Shown: positions 26,109-35,059, counted from the first letter of the stretch. The stretch is DNA of 64,000 bases from Acidovorax delafieldii (GCA_002377855.1 DFQQ01000010.1:124001-188000), one strand, 5' to 3'. A program made the numbers and translations. The notes: generated by a model not told the origin, from the letters alone.

Positions 26109-26957
26109 ATGGCCATCTATTGCATAGGCGACATCCAGGGTTGCGACGGCGCACTTCACAGGCTTCTGGACACCATTGGTTTTTCTCCCAGCCGGGACAC
26201 GGTTTATCTTCTGGGCGATTTGGTCAATCGCGGGCCCGCTTCAGCAAACGTGTTGCGCAGGTGCATGCGCCATGACGGGGCACTGCGTGCGCTGCTCGGC
26301 AACCACGACCTTCATCTGTTGGCTGCAGCACACGGCGCACGCAAGCCATCCAGGCGAGACACCCTCGACGCCGTGCTGGATGCCCCCGACCATGCGCTGC
26401 TGCTCGACTGGCTGCGCCAGCAACCCCTTGTACGGACCCACGAGGTGGCGGGTGAAACGTTGCTGATGGTGCATGCGGGGTTCCTGCCCCAGTGGACTGC
26501 GGCGAATGCCGTGGCCCTGTCCGGGGAAGTCCAGGCAGTTCTACAGGGGGCCGGTTTGTATGATTTTCTGCACCAGATGTACGGGAACACGCCTGATCGC
26601 TGGAATGACAACCTGCGCGGAACCGACCGACTGCGTGCCATCGTCAATGCCATGACACGCCTGCGGTTCTGCTCCGCTGAGGGCGTCATGGACTTCGAGA
26701 GCACCGAGAGCGCTGCGCAGGCGCCCGCAGGCTTGTTGCCCTGGTTCGATGCGCCCGGCAGACGCACCGCAGATACCCTGGTGGCGTTTGGACACTGGTC
26801 CACCCTGGGGTTGCTCAACCAGCCTCGAGTGCTGGGCCTGGATACTGGGTGCGTTTGGGGAGGCTGCCTCAGCGCGGTTCGGTTTGGCAGCACATTGTCT
26901 GAGCGCGAGCTGATCCAAGTGCACTGCGAACAGGCCCAGGCGCCCGGAGCCAACTAG
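26109..26957 (+). CDS. apaH: bis(5'-nucleosyl)-tetraphosphatase, symmetrical
   Basis: 282-residue ApaH, a metallophosphoesterase that splits Ap4A into two ADP. Metal-site motifs are IGDIQGC near the N-terminus, GDLVNRGP, GNHDLHLL and VHAG. The C-terminal region with FGHWSTLGLLN and LDTGCVWGG is typical. The start is the ATG at 26109 (MAIYCIGDIQG); the frame is open 62 codons upstream without similarity. Cytoplasmic, apparently monocistronic. Confidence 0.95.
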   Translation: MAIYCIGDIQGCDGALHRLLDTIGFSPSRDTVYLLGDLVNRGPASANVLRRCMRHDGALRALLGNHDLHLLAAAHGARKPSRRDTLDAVLDAPDHALLLDWLRQQPLVRTHEVAGETLLMVHAGFLPQWTAANAVALSGEVQAVLQGAGLYDFLHQMYGNTPDRWNDNLRGTDRLRAIVNAMTRLRFCSAEGVMDFESTESAAQAPAGLLPWFDAPGRRTADTLVAFGHWSTLGLLNQPRVLGLDTGCVWGGCLSAVRFGSTLSERELIQVHCEQAQAPGAN

Positions 26958-27023
26958 ACGCTGCGCAGTGGCAGCCTGAAACCCTGACACCCTCAATCAA
27001 CGGGGCGCTGCGCCCCCCTGGGC

Positions 27024-28070
27024 TCAGGCAGCACCGAGCTGCTGAATCATGGCCGACGACTGCCAAACCTGGCCGTTGCTTTCAGCAATCAGCACCGCCA
27101 GGTCCGCCTTTCCTTGCACCAATGCCTTGCTTGCGTCGGGCCCCATCACCATCATCGCAGCGCCCAGTCCATTGACCTCTGCAACCGATTTCGCAATCAA
27201 GCTGACCCCGTGAATTCCCGTGGTGGGCCAGCCAGTGCGGGGGTTCAGCACATGGTGTTGCCGCTGCCCGTCATGAAAGAAGAAGCGCTCGTAGTCACCC
27301 GATGAGGCCACCACCGCGTTGCCTTGCAGTGAAACCGCACCCAGCAGCTGCGATGGCTCACGCGGGTCACGAAGCCCCACACGCCAGGCGCGCCCCTGCA
27401 GCGTGCCGCTGACCAACACGTCACCGCCCCCATTGACCATGGCGTTTTCAACGCCGTGGTCACGCAATGCGCGCATGGCTGCCTGCAGGATGGGGAGTTT
27501 CGCAATGCCGCCCAAATCAAGCGCCATGCCCCTGCGACGCAAGAAAGCAGTCCCCGCGTTGGTATCGAGCACCAGGTCGCTGGCGTTCACCAGGTTCACC
27601 TGCCGCGCCACCTCTTGGGCGTCGGGCATGCGTTGCACGCCTTCACCAAAGTGCCAAGCTTTCAGACCACCCACTGTGGCATCAAAGGCTCCGCCCGTGA
27701 GTGCATGGACACGTTGGGCCTCGCGCAGCACGGCCATCACCGCCGCAGGTACTGCGACAGGTTGCCGGCCGGCAGCGGCGCTGACACGGCTGATGGCACT
27801 TTGCGGGTTGTATTTGCTCAGCAGCGACTCCAGCTCGCGCATGCGGGCAAAGGCGTGGTCCGTCGCGCTGCGCAGATGCTGCGCGTCAGGGCCTTCGGCC
27901 ACGATGTCCACGGCCGTGCCGACCAAGGTTTGGCGCGTGCGCACGACCGGAGTCGATGCCTTGGCGCCACCTGCCCCTGCCCACAAGGCGCCGCCCAAGA
28001 GCGGTATGGCAAGCGCCACGCGCCTGCGGCTCAACAGGGGCGCACTCAATGATGCAGAAGCTTGTGGCAT
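27024..28070 (-). CDS. apbE: FAD:protein FMN transferase ApbE (NosX role likely)
   Basis: 348-residue ApbE-family flavin transferase, exported by a Tat-like signal (LSRRRVALAIPLLGGALWAG) to the periplasm, where it attaches FMN to a Thr of target proteins. Family motifs visible are the N-terminal TLVGTAVDI, GGAFDATVGGLKAW, and the metal-site region ALDLGGIAK and VNGGGDVLVSG. Beside nosZRDFYL it most likely serves as NosX, flavinylating the SGAT motif of NosR. It follows a cytochrome c gene by 11 bases on the same strand, so the two form an operon divergent from nos. Confidence 0.9.
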   Translation of the reverse strand: MPQASASLSAPLLSRRRVALAIPLLGGALWAGAGGAKASTPVVRTRQTLVGTAVDIVAEGPDAQHLRSATDHAFARMRELESLLSKYNPQSAISRVSAAAGRQPVAVPAAVMAVLREAQRVHALTGGAFDATVGGLKAWHFGEGVQRMPDAQEVARQVNLVNASDLVLDTNAGTAFLRRRGMALDLGGIAKLPILQAAMRALRDHGVENAMVNGGGDVLVSGTLQGRAWRVGLRDPREPSQLLGAVSLQGNAVVASSGDYERFFFHDGQRQHHVLNPRTGWPTTGIHGVSLIAKSVAEVNGLGAAMMVMGPDASKALVQGKADLAVLIAESNGQVWQSSAMIQQLGAA

Positions 28071-28081
28071 ACAGGCCTCCG

Positions 28082-28486
28082 TTAGATGGACTGGGCAGTC
28101 ATGAAGTCCACAGCCGCCTTGACTTCGTCGTCCGTCAGGCTGGCGCCACCACCACGGGGGGGCATCATGCCCTTGGATCCGGTGAAACCTTCAATCGCAT
28201 GCTTATAGAGCGTGTCCTTGCCTTGGGCAATGCGCGGGCCCCAGTCGGCCTTGTCGCCGGGCTTGGGAGCGCCTGCCACACCCGCTGCGTGACACATCGC
28301 GCAAGTCTTGCCATAAACGCTCTTGCCCACGGTGTTTTCTGGCGCGGCAGGCGCTGCGGGGGCCGCTGGCGCAGCTGCAGGAGCGGGCGCTGGTGCCGCA
28401 GGTGTCTCCGCGGGTCTTTTGTCGCCGCAGCCGGCCAAGGTCATTGCCAGCACTGCGGCCGTGCACATCATGGAAATTTTTTTCAT
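28082..28486 (-). CDS. lipoprotein cytochrome c5-type
   Basis: 134-residue class I cytochrome c with one haem site, CAMCH. The N-terminus is a lipoprotein signal (MKKISMMCTAAVLAMTLAGC, with lipobox Cys 20), followed by an Ala/Pro-rich tether (about 25-50) and the haem domain, with MMPPRGGG supplying the distal Met. This layout suits a membrane-anchored periplasmic electron carrier, plausibly for nitrous-oxide reductase given the divergent nos operon. The start chosen is the ATG at 28486, where the signal peptide begins. Upstream of apbE in one operon. Confidence 0.88.
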   Translation of the reverse strand: MKKISMMCTAAVLAMTLAGCGDKRPAETPAAPAPAPAAAPAAPAAPAAPENTVGKSVYGKTCAMCHAAGVAGAPKPGDKADWGPRIAQGKDTLYKHAIEGFTGSKGMMPPRGGGASLTDDEVKAAVDFMTAQSI

Positions 28487-28655
28487 CACAAACGTCCTTC
28501 GTTTTACATGAACACTGAAAGCGGTACAGGCTCTGCGCGACGCACAGAGACAACTGCCCGACGCGGTCTGCTTGAGCAGTAACCCCAGCGCCATCCTGAT
28601 GCCACCAATGTAATTTGACAGCGCCGTGATGGACAGGGGTGGACACCGCAAAAGC

Positions 28656-28669
28656 ATGACTTACATCAA
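28656..28669 (+). promoter_or_regulatory. FNR/Dnr-type box upstream of the nosZ operon
   Basis: ATGAC-TTAC-ATCAA matches the TTGAT-N4-ATCAA consensus at 8 of 10 positions, with a perfect right half. Its centre lies 41.5 bases before 28704. Confidence 0.5.
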
Positions 28670-28691
28670 TATGATTCATACTATGCGAATC

Positions 28692-28697
28692 TATTAT
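28692..28697 (+). promoter_or_regulatory. candidate -10 box for the nos operon
   Basis: TATTAT sits where the -10 element of a class II FNR promoter should be relative to the box at 28656-28669, predicting a start of transcription near 28704. Confidence 0.45.
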
Positions 28698-28703
28698 CGC
28701 CCC

Positions 28704-29066
28704 ATGTTTACTGCCTGCCAACACCGATCACTCCGCCTATGGGTATTGGCAGCTTTCATGGCCGCACTGCTCATGGCAGCCGCGTCGCCCTCTGTACAGC
28801 ACCGGGCCATGGAGTTGGTGTGCTCAGGCAATGGGGGCCCCGCCAAATGGGTGGCGTCTGAGGTGACCAAGAGCACCTCCGCCTCAGACACCGCAGGCAT
28901 GGATTGCCCCCAATGCCTGCCCACCAACGTACTGCCGCCTGAAGTTACCCCGTTTGTGCAGCCTGCACCAGCGCCGTTTCATTTGGCGACATGGCGTGCC
29001 GAGTCCTTGTACCCCCTTCTTCTACGGCACCGACCGCCTGCCCGTGCCCCCCCGTTTTTTCACTGA
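28704..29066 (+). CDS. small DUF2946-like protein at the head of the nos operon
   Basis: 120-residue protein with an N-terminal hydrophobic helix or signal (LRLWVLAAFMAALLMAAASP), then a short region with C40 (ELVCSGNG) and a C68-x2-C71 pair (MDCPQC), as in DUF2946 proteins, and a Pro-rich C-terminus ending RPPARAPPFFH. The family has no known function; the Cys pairs and export signal would suit a copper-related role, but that is a guess. Starts at 28704 or 28758 are both possible, and the promoter geometry puts the transcript start at about 28704. It ends 21 bases before nosZ and is probably co-transcribed. Confidence 0.55.
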   Translation: MFTACQHRSLRLWVLAAFMAALLMAAASPSVQHRAMELVCSGNGGPAKWVASEVTKSTSASDTAGMDCPQCLPTNVLPPEVTPFVQPAPAPFHLATWRAESLYPLLLRHRPPARAPPFFH

Positions 29067-29087
29067 GCCATCCTAAAGAGGAAAACC

Positions 29088-31025
29088 ATGAGCGATAAGA
29101 AAGACCTGCAACTTGCTTCCGGCGGCTTGGCCCGTCGCAGCTTCATCAATTCGGCGGCCCTGGTCGGCCTGACGGCGGGCGTTGCGGCCTGCACCGAAAA
29201 GCCCAGCACGGCAGCGGCGCCTGCGGCCCCCGCACCTGCGGCATCTGGTAGCGCAGCCCACTCCGGTGGCTCGAATGCAGCGCACCTCAAACCCGGCGAA
29301 CTCGATACCTACTACGGCCTGTGGAGTGGTGGCCACAACGGCGACGTGCGCGTGCTGGGTCTGCCCTCGGGCCGCGAGCTTCTGCGCATCCCCTGCTTCG
29401 TTCCCGACGCGCTGGTGGGCTGGGGCAACACCAATGAATCCAAGGCCGTCATGGGCACCAAGCCCGACGGCAGCCTGCGCTACACGGTGGCCGACACCCA
29501 CCACTTGCACGGCTCCTACAAGGATGGCAATTACGACGGCCGCTACGCCTGGGTCAATGACAAGATCAACAGCCGCGTCGCGCGCATCCGCCTCGACTAT
29601 TTCATCTGCGACAAGATCACCGAGTTGCCCAACGTGCAGGGTTTCCACGGCATCTTCCCCGACAAGCGTGACCCGGTCGATCAGGCCATCAACTACACCA
29701 CGCGAGTGTTCTGCGGCGCCGAATTCGGCATCCCCCTGCCCAACGATGGCAAGGATGTGAACGCACCCGAAAAATACCGCTCGATGTTCACCTGCGTGGA
29801 CGCCGAGACCATGGACGTGCGCTGGCAGGTTCTGATCGACGGCAACTGCGACCTGACGGCGACTTCGTACGACGGCAAGCTGGCTGCCACCAACCAGTAC
29901 AACACCGAAAACGGCGTGCACTACGAAGACATGATGTCGGCCGAGCGCGACGCCTGCCTGTTCTTCAACATTGCCCGCATCGAAGAAGCGGTGAAGGCTG
30001 GCAAGTTCAAGACTTATGGCGCGTCCAAGGTGCCCGTCGTGGACGGCACCCGCGAGGCCAACAAGGACGCCAAGACGGCCCTGACCGCCTATGTGAGCGT
30101 TCCCAAGAACCCCCACGGCGTGAACGCCAGCCCCGACCAGAAGTACTTCATCTGCGCCGGCAAGCTGTCGCCAACAGCCACCGTGATCGAACTGTCCAAG
30201 GTGCTGGACTGGTTTGATGGCAAGAGCGAGAAGCTCGACAACGCCATCGTCGCCGAGGTGGAAATCGGCCTGGGCCCGCTGCACACCGCCTTCGACGGCC
30301 GCGGCAACGCCTACACCACGCTGTTCCTGGACAGCCAGGTGGTCAAGTGGAACGTGGAAGCAGCCATCAAGTTCCATGCTGGCGACAAGAACTCCAAGTA
30401 CGTGGTGGACCGCCTGGACGTTCACTACCAGCCCGGCCACATCAACGCCACGCAGTCCGAGACCATTGCCGCCGACGGCAAGTACCTGGCTGTGGGTTGC
30501 AAGTTCTCCAAGGACCGCTTCCTGCCGGTGGGCCCGTTCCACCCCGAGAACGAACAGCTGATCGACATCTCTGGCGACAAGATGGTGTTGATGGCCGACC
30601 ACCCTGTGCGTGGTGAGCCCCACGACTTCATCATCTTCAAGCGCGACATCGTCAAGCCCAAGCAGGTGTATGACCTGAACGAGTTCCCCCTGGCCGTCAA
30701 GGACGCCAAGGAATCCGGCGTGTTCCGCAATGGCAAGAAGGTCACGGTGAAGCTCACGTCGCAAGCGCCTGCGTTCAGCCTGCGCGAGTTCACAGTCAAG
30801 AAGGGTGACGAGGTCACGTTGATCCTCACGAACCTGGACAAGATCGAAGACTTGACGCACGGTTTTGCGGTGCCCAAGTACAACATCCAGTTCGTGATCA
30901 ACCCGCTGGAGACAAAGTCGGTGACTTTCATTGCCGACAAGCCCGGTGTGTTCTGGGCTTACTGCTCCACTTTCTGCCATGCGTTGCACCTGGAGATGCG
31001 CACGCGCATGATCGTCGAGGCCTGA
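29088..31025 (+). CDS. nosZ: nitrous-oxide reductase NosZ
   Basis: 645-residue periplasmic copper enzyme reducing N2O to N2, the last step of denitrification. A Tat signal (LARRSFINSAALVGLTAG) places it in clade I. The seven-bladed propeller domain carries the CuZ histidines (DTHHLHGSYKDGNYDGRY, GFHGIFPDKRDP, HTAFDGRGNAYTT), and the C-terminal cupredoxin domain carries the CuA motif C626-x3-C630-x3-H634-x2-M637. The agagga Shine-Dalgarno is clear. nosZ precedes nosR here, unlike the nosRZ order of Pseudomonas stutzeri. Its stop codon overlaps an FNR-like palindrome. Confidence 0.97.
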   Translation: MSDKKDLQLASGGLARRSFINSAALVGLTAGVAACTEKPSTAAAPAAPAPAASGSAAHSGGSNAAHLKPGELDTYYGLWSGGHNGDVRVLGLPSGRELLRIPCFVPDALVGWGNTNESKAVMGTKPDGSLRYTVADTHHLHGSYKDGNYDGRYAWVNDKINSRVARIRLDYFICDKITELPNVQGFHGIFPDKRDPVDQAINYTTRVFCGAEFGIPLPNDGKDVNAPEKYRSMFTCVDAETMDVRWQVLIDGNCDLTATSYDGKLAATNQYNTENGVHYEDMMSAERDACLFFNIARIEEAVKAGKFKTYGASKVPVVDGTREANKDAKTALTAYVSVPKNPHGVNASPDQKYFICAGKLSPTATVIELSKVLDWFDGKSEKLDNAIVAEVEIGLGPLHTAFDGRGNAYTTLFLDSQVVKWNVEAAIKFHAGDKNSKYVVDRLDVHYQPGHINATQSETIAADGKYLAVGCKFSKDRFLPVGPFHPENEQLIDISGDKMVLMADHPVRGEPHDFIIFKRDIVKPKQVYDLNEFPLAVKDAKESGVFRNGKKVTVKLTSQAPAFSLREFTVKKGDEVTLILTNLDKIEDLTHGFAVPKYNIQFVINPLETKSVTFIADKPGVFWAYCSTFCHALHLEMRTRMIVEA

Positions 31026-31035
31026 TGTGAATCAA
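31022..31035 (+). promoter_or_regulatory. FNR/Dnr-type box between nosZ and nosR
   Basis: CTGAT-GTGA-ATCAA matches the FNR consensus at 9 of 10 positions and overlaps the nosZ stop codon. No good -10 is seen at class II spacing, so an independent nosR promoter is possible but unproven. Confidence 0.4.
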
Positions 31036-31107
31036 CTCCCCAGGCGGCACCACCCGCGCCGTCTTCGCCCTTGTGGTCTGAACGGCACGGGATCCGCCCG
31101 GGGAGTT
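31034..31107. repeat. long inverted repeat between nosZ and nosR
   Basis: Arms aactccccaggcgg (31034-31047) and ccgcccggggagtt (31094-31107) pair at 13 of 14 positions across a 46-base loop. In the transcript it could stabilise the nosZ 3' end or damp read-through into nosR. Confidence 0.6.
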
Positions 31108-31120
31108 AGTGATCAAAACG

Positions 31121-31170
31121 GCCTTTAACGCAGGCGCAGCAAGCGGCGCCTGCTATTGTTTGGATAGTAT
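31121..31170 (+). repeat. interspersed two-dyad repeat, copy 7, at the nosR start
   Basis: gcctttaacgcaggcgcagc, then aagcggcgcctgctattg and tttggatagtat matches the family and ends two bases before the nosR ATG, taking the place of the ribosome-binding site. Confidence 0.75.
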
Positions 31171-31172
31171 TT

Positions 31173-33794
31173 ATGCCCTCCCTCGGTCAACGGTTCGCGG
31201 CCTTCTGTTTTGCACTGTTCATGGCGTTGGCCCTGCTGGCGCCCCGTGCCTACGCCAGCGCCTACGAGGCAGAGTTGCCCGACAAGCTGGCCAGCACGCC
31301 TGCGATGTGCTCGCTGCTGCCTTGTGCCGAGGTCTTTCCGGGGGCCACACATTTTTCTGACCGCAAGGGCCAGCCGCCCTATGTGGAGGCTTACGACAAC
31401 GACTCGGCCCAGAAGAAACTGCTGGGCTACGTGATGCTGTCCACCGACATCACCGACACGCCCGCCTATTCGGGCAAGCCGGTGGTAACGCTCATCGGCA
31501 TGGACGCCCGGGGCCATTTCGTCGGCGTCAAGGTGCTCAAGCATTCCGAGCCCATCTTGCTGCTGGGCATTCCTGAATCTTCCCTCATCAACTTCAACAA
31601 CCAGTACCTGGGCAAGTCGGTCACCGACACCATCGAGGTCGGCCCCTCGCGCCCTGACGAGAACGTGCTCGGGCTGGACGCCATCTCGGGCGCCACCGTC
31701 ACCGTCGTCGCCCAAAACCAGGTGGTGATGGCCTCGGGCTCCGCCGTGGCACGCCAGACCGGCATCATCGCGCCCACGGTGCGCGATCCAGCACGCTTCA
31801 TCACCACCGGCCACAAATACGCCTGGGCGGAACTCGTGAAAATGGGCATGGTGCAGCAGTTGTTCGTCAAGCCGGAGCAGGTGGGCCTGCCGCGCGGCCC
31901 CGAGCCCTTCATCGAACTGTGGTTTGGTGACCTGAACCATCCCGACATCGCTCGCAGCCTGCTGGGTGACCGCGGCTTCGAGAACCTGCGCTCGCGCCTG
32001 AAAGAGGGCGAAAACGCGCTGTTCATCATCAAGACGGGTGGCCAGGAATCATTCAAGGGTTCAGGCTTTGTGCGCGGCGGCATTTACGACCGCGTGCAGG
32101 TCAAGCAGGGGGCGGACGCCTTCACCTTCCGCGACCTGGATTCGTACAACCTCTACGGCCTGGAGGCCGAGGGCGCGCCGCGCTACAGCGAATCGGCAAT
32201 CTTCATCATTCGCTCGCCTTCTTTCTCGGCAGCCTACCCCTGGAAGCTGGCCTTCCTGGGCAACCGTGTGGACCGCGCCACGGGCCACCGCAGCTTTGCG
32301 GTGTTCGAATCCAAGTACTGGCTGCCTGCCACCAGCCTGGAAGGCGGCCGCCCCAAGGTCGAGGAGCCGACGCCCCCCTGGGTTCGAATTTGGAAGTCGC
32401 AGGCCCTGCCCATCGGACTTTTCACCCTGCTGCTCGTGGCCGTCGCGGTGGTCTATGCATTCCGCGAGAAGCTCACACGCCTGTCCACCCACAAGAACAA
32501 GTGGCCGGTCAACGGGTTCAAGTACACCTTCTGGGCGATCAGCATCTTCTGGGTGGGCTTTGGCTACATGGCCCAGCCCTCCATCACCCAGGTGCTGACC
32601 TGGTTCCACTCGCTGCTGTTCCAGTGGACCTGGTCGCTGTTCCTGTCCGATCCGTTCATCTTCCTGTTCTGGATCTTCATCATCGTCACGGTGTTCCTGT
32701 TTGGGCGGGGCCTGTTCTGCGGATGGATGTGCCCGTTCGGCTCGCTGCAGGAGGCCACCTTCAAAATCGCCCGGGCGCTGGGCCTCAAGCGGTTCCAGAC
32801 CCAGTTGCCGCAGAAGTGGCATGACCGCCTGAAGTGGGTCAAGTACGCAGTGTTCTTCGGGCTGCTGGCGGTGTCCATGTTCTCCATGGGACTGGCCGAA
32901 AAGCTGGCCGAGGTCGAGCCCTTCAAGACCACCTTCTTGGTGGGTGTGATGAACCGCGCCTGGCCTTATGGCCTGTTCGTGGCCGCGATTTTGGGCGTGT
33001 CGATCTTCATCGAGCGACCCTACTGCAAGTACATCTGCCCCCTGGGCGCTTCGCTGGCCATGCCCAGCACCTTCCGCTGGTTTGGCCTCAAGCGCAAGCA
33101 GGACTGCAACAGCTGCAAGGCCTGCGCCGTGGGCTGCGGCGCGCAGGCCATCGATGCCGATGGCCGCATCGACCATCGCGAATGCCTGCATTGCCTGGAC
33201 TGCATGATCCTGTACACAGACACCAAGGGCTGCCCGCCCCTGGCCAAGGAACGCAAGCGCCGCGAAAAAGACGGCCTGGAGATCACCCCCATCGGCGCCA
33301 ACGGCTACTTCATCCCGATTCACCCCGCCACCATCGAAGATCAGATCTCGCCCAAGGCCAAGAACGGCGTCGATCCGCGCATGCCGACCGACCGGGCGCT
33401 GCCAGCACACAAGCGGGACGTGGGCGTGATCGCATGGCTGTGGCTGGAGCTGCGCGACCACCTCTGGCCGTGGAGCCGCGAGGGCTGGAACAGCCAGCGC
33501 GCGCTGCAAGTCGCCGGGCTGGCGTTGGCCATTGCCGTCACCCTGGCCTGGGTCCAGGGCGCGCTGGGCCATCTGTCCTCTGGCGCCATCATCGGCTGGT
33601 GGTTCGGCTGGAGCGTGTACGAGGTGCTGATTCGTCTGTCCGGCCGCCGCTATGTGAAGGATGGCCTGTGGTGGCGTGACCAGTACCGCGTAGCCGGCGT
33701 GATGGACATGATGAGCTACGTGGGGTTCAAGAACCTCATGATTGGCGCTGCGCTATTCCTGGCATTCAAGGCGCTGGGCTGGCTCATCGCATGA
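31173..33794 (+). CDS. nosR: NosR, FMN and Fe-S electron donor/regulator of N2O reduction
   Basis: 873-residue polytopic protein needed for nosZ expression and activity. A signal/TM1 (about 8-29) is followed by a periplasmic FMN-binding domain with the flavinylation motif SGATVT (172-177), TM helices, a CGWMCPFG motif (about 516) and a CKYICPLG motif (about 617), then a double 4Fe-4S ferredoxin segment (CNSCKACAVGC and CLHCLDC, about 644-685). An extra C-terminal part of about 150 residues with three further hydrophobic helices makes it longer than the 724-residue P. stutzeri NosR. A repeat occupies the usual Shine-Dalgarno position; the start is chosen on the signal peptide. The stop overlaps the nosD start (ATGA). 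Confidence 0.93.
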   Translation: MPSLGQRFAAFCFALFMALALLAPRAYASAYEAELPDKLASTPAMCSLLPCAEVFPGATHFSDRKGQPPYVEAYDNDSAQKKLLGYVMLSTDITDTPAYSGKPVVTLIGMDARGHFVGVKVLKHSEPILLLGIPESSLINFNNQYLGKSVTDTIEVGPSRPDENVLGLDAISGATVTVVAQNQVVMASGSAVARQTGIIAPTVRDPARFITTGHKYAWAELVKMGMVQQLFVKPEQVGLPRGPEPFIELWFGDLNHPDIARSLLGDRGFENLRSRLKEGENALFIIKTGGQESFKGSGFVRGGIYDRVQVKQGADAFTFRDLDSYNLYGLEAEGAPRYSESAIFIIRSPSFSAAYPWKLAFLGNRVDRATGHRSFAVFESKYWLPATSLEGGRPKVEEPTPPWVRIWKSQALPIGLFTLLLVAVAVVYAFREKLTRLSTHKNKWPVNGFKYTFWAISIFWVGFGYMAQPSITQVLTWFHSLLFQWTWSLFLSDPFIFLFWIFIIVTVFLFGRGLFCGWMCPFGSLQEATFKIARALGLKRFQTQLPQKWHDRLKWVKYAVFFGLLAVSMFSMGLAEKLAEVEPFKTTFLVGVMNRAWPYGLFVAAILGVSIFIERPYCKYICPLGASLAMPSTFRWFGLKRKQDCNSCKACAVGCGAQAIDADGRIDHRECLHCLDCMILYTDTKGCPPLAKERKRREKDGLEITPIGANGYFIPIHPATIEDQISPKAKNGVDPRMPTDRALPAHKRDVGVIAWLWLELRDHLWPWSREGWNSQRALQVAGLALAIAVTLAWVQGALGHLSSGAIIGWWFGWSVYEVLIRLSGRRYVKDGLWWRDQYRVAGVMDMMSYVGFKNLMIGAALFLAFKALGWLIA

Positions 33795-35059
33795 CCATCC
33801 TGCCCCACCTAAGCCTGGCCCTGGCGCTGTGCATCGCCGGGGCCTGCCAGGCAGCTACCCTGAGCGTTCGCCCCGGCGACGATCTGGCCGCTACGGTGGC
33901 CAAGGCCCAGCCCGGCGACGTGATTGAGGTGGCGCGCGGCCTGTACCGCGCCAACCTGCTGATCGACAAGCCCCTCACCCTGCGTGGCCTGAACCGCCCC
34001 ACCCTCAGTGGCGGCGCGCGAGGCGACACCATCCGGGTCACCGCGCCAGACGTCGTCATCGAAGGCCTCATCGTGCGCGACTCGGGCACCGACCTCAAGG
34101 ACCAGAACGCCGGCATCTACATCTACCCCGGCGCGCACCGGGCCGTGGTGCGCCACTGCGACCTCACCTACAACCTGTTCGGGCTGTGGATCGAGAAGGC
34201 CAACGACGTGCAGGTGCTGTCCAACACCATCACGGGTCTGCGCGACGTGAACTCCTCCCAGCGCGGCAACGGCGTGCAGCTGTACAACACCAAGGGCGCT
34301 CGCATCGAGAACAACCACATCAGCTTTGTGCGGGACGCACTGTATGTCGATGTGTCGCACCATGCCGTCTTCCGGGGCAATAAGCTGCACCACAGCCGCT
34401 ACGGCACGCACTACATGAATTCCTACTACAACCTGTGGGAAGACAACGACACCTACCTGAACCGGGGCGGCCTGGCGCTGATGGAAGTGCGCGACCAAGT
34501 GGTGCGCAACAACCGCGCCTGGGGGAATTCGGACCACGGCATCATGCTGCGCACCATGCAGGACTCGGTGATCGAAAACAATGTCGTGGCGGACAACGGC
34601 CGTGGTTTCTTCATCTACGACGTCGAATACATCCAGCTCAAGAACAACCTGGTGACGGGCAATACCGTGGGCGTGCACTTGTCGGCGGGATCCACCCGCA
34701 ACGCGGTGGAGGGCAATGACTTCGTCGGCAACCGCGAACAGGTCCGCTATGTGGGCGCTCGCGACGAGCGCTGGGGCACGCAAAGCGGCAATTACTGGAG
34801 CAACTACCTGGGCTGGGACCGCGACGGCAACGGCGTAGGCGATGTACCCTATGAAGCCAACGACATGGTGGACCGGTTAACCTGGCGCCACCCCACTATC
34901 AAACTGCTGTTGGCGAGCCCCGCAGTGCAGGCACTGCGCCTGGTGGGCCAGCAGTTCCCCGTGTTGCGCGTGCCTACCGTGGTAGACCCCAAGCCCCGCA
35001 TGCAACCGAACCAACCCCAACGGAATTTTCAGCGTGATACGCAAACCTCCCCCCACTGA
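33791..35059 (+). CDS. nosD: NosD, periplasmic beta-helix copper maturation protein
   Basis: 422-residue exported right-handed beta-helix protein with CASH/NosD repeats (VVIEGLIVRDSG, GLWIEKANDVQV, VIENNVVADNG and similar turns). A signal peptide covers about 1-22 (LALCIAGACQA). NosD works with the NosFY ABC transporter to supply copper or sulfur for the CuZ centre of NosZ. Translation is coupled to nosR by a 4-base overlap, and its 3' end overlaps the nosF start by 26 bases. Length is typical. Confidence 0.95.
   Translation: MTILPHLSLALALCIAGACQAATLSVRPGDDLAATVAKAQPGDVIEVARGLYRANLLIDKPLTLRGLNRPTLSGGARGDTIRVTAPDVVIEGLIVRDSGTDLKDQNAGIYIYPGAHRAVVRHCDLTYNLFGLWIEKANDVQVLSNTITGLRDVNSSQRGNGVQLYNTKGARIENNHISFVRDALYVDVSHHAVFRGNKLHHSRYGTHYMNSYYNLWEDNDTYLNRGGLALMEVRDQVVRNNRAWGNSDHGIMLRTMQDSVIENNVVADNGRGFFIYDVEYIQLKNNLVTGNTVGVHLSAGSTRNAVEGNDFVGNREQVRYVGARDERWGTQSGNYWSNYLGWDRDGNGVGDVPYEANDMVDRLTWRHPTIKLLLASPAVQALRLVGQQFPVLRVPTVVDPKPRMQPNQPQRNFQRDTQTSPH

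Noticed and set aside
29073..30989. Long open frame opposite nosZ (over 600 codons)
   Set aside because: It is the antisense shadow of a well-conserved gene in GC-rich DNA, with no family motifs, and its composition mirrors nosZ codon use.
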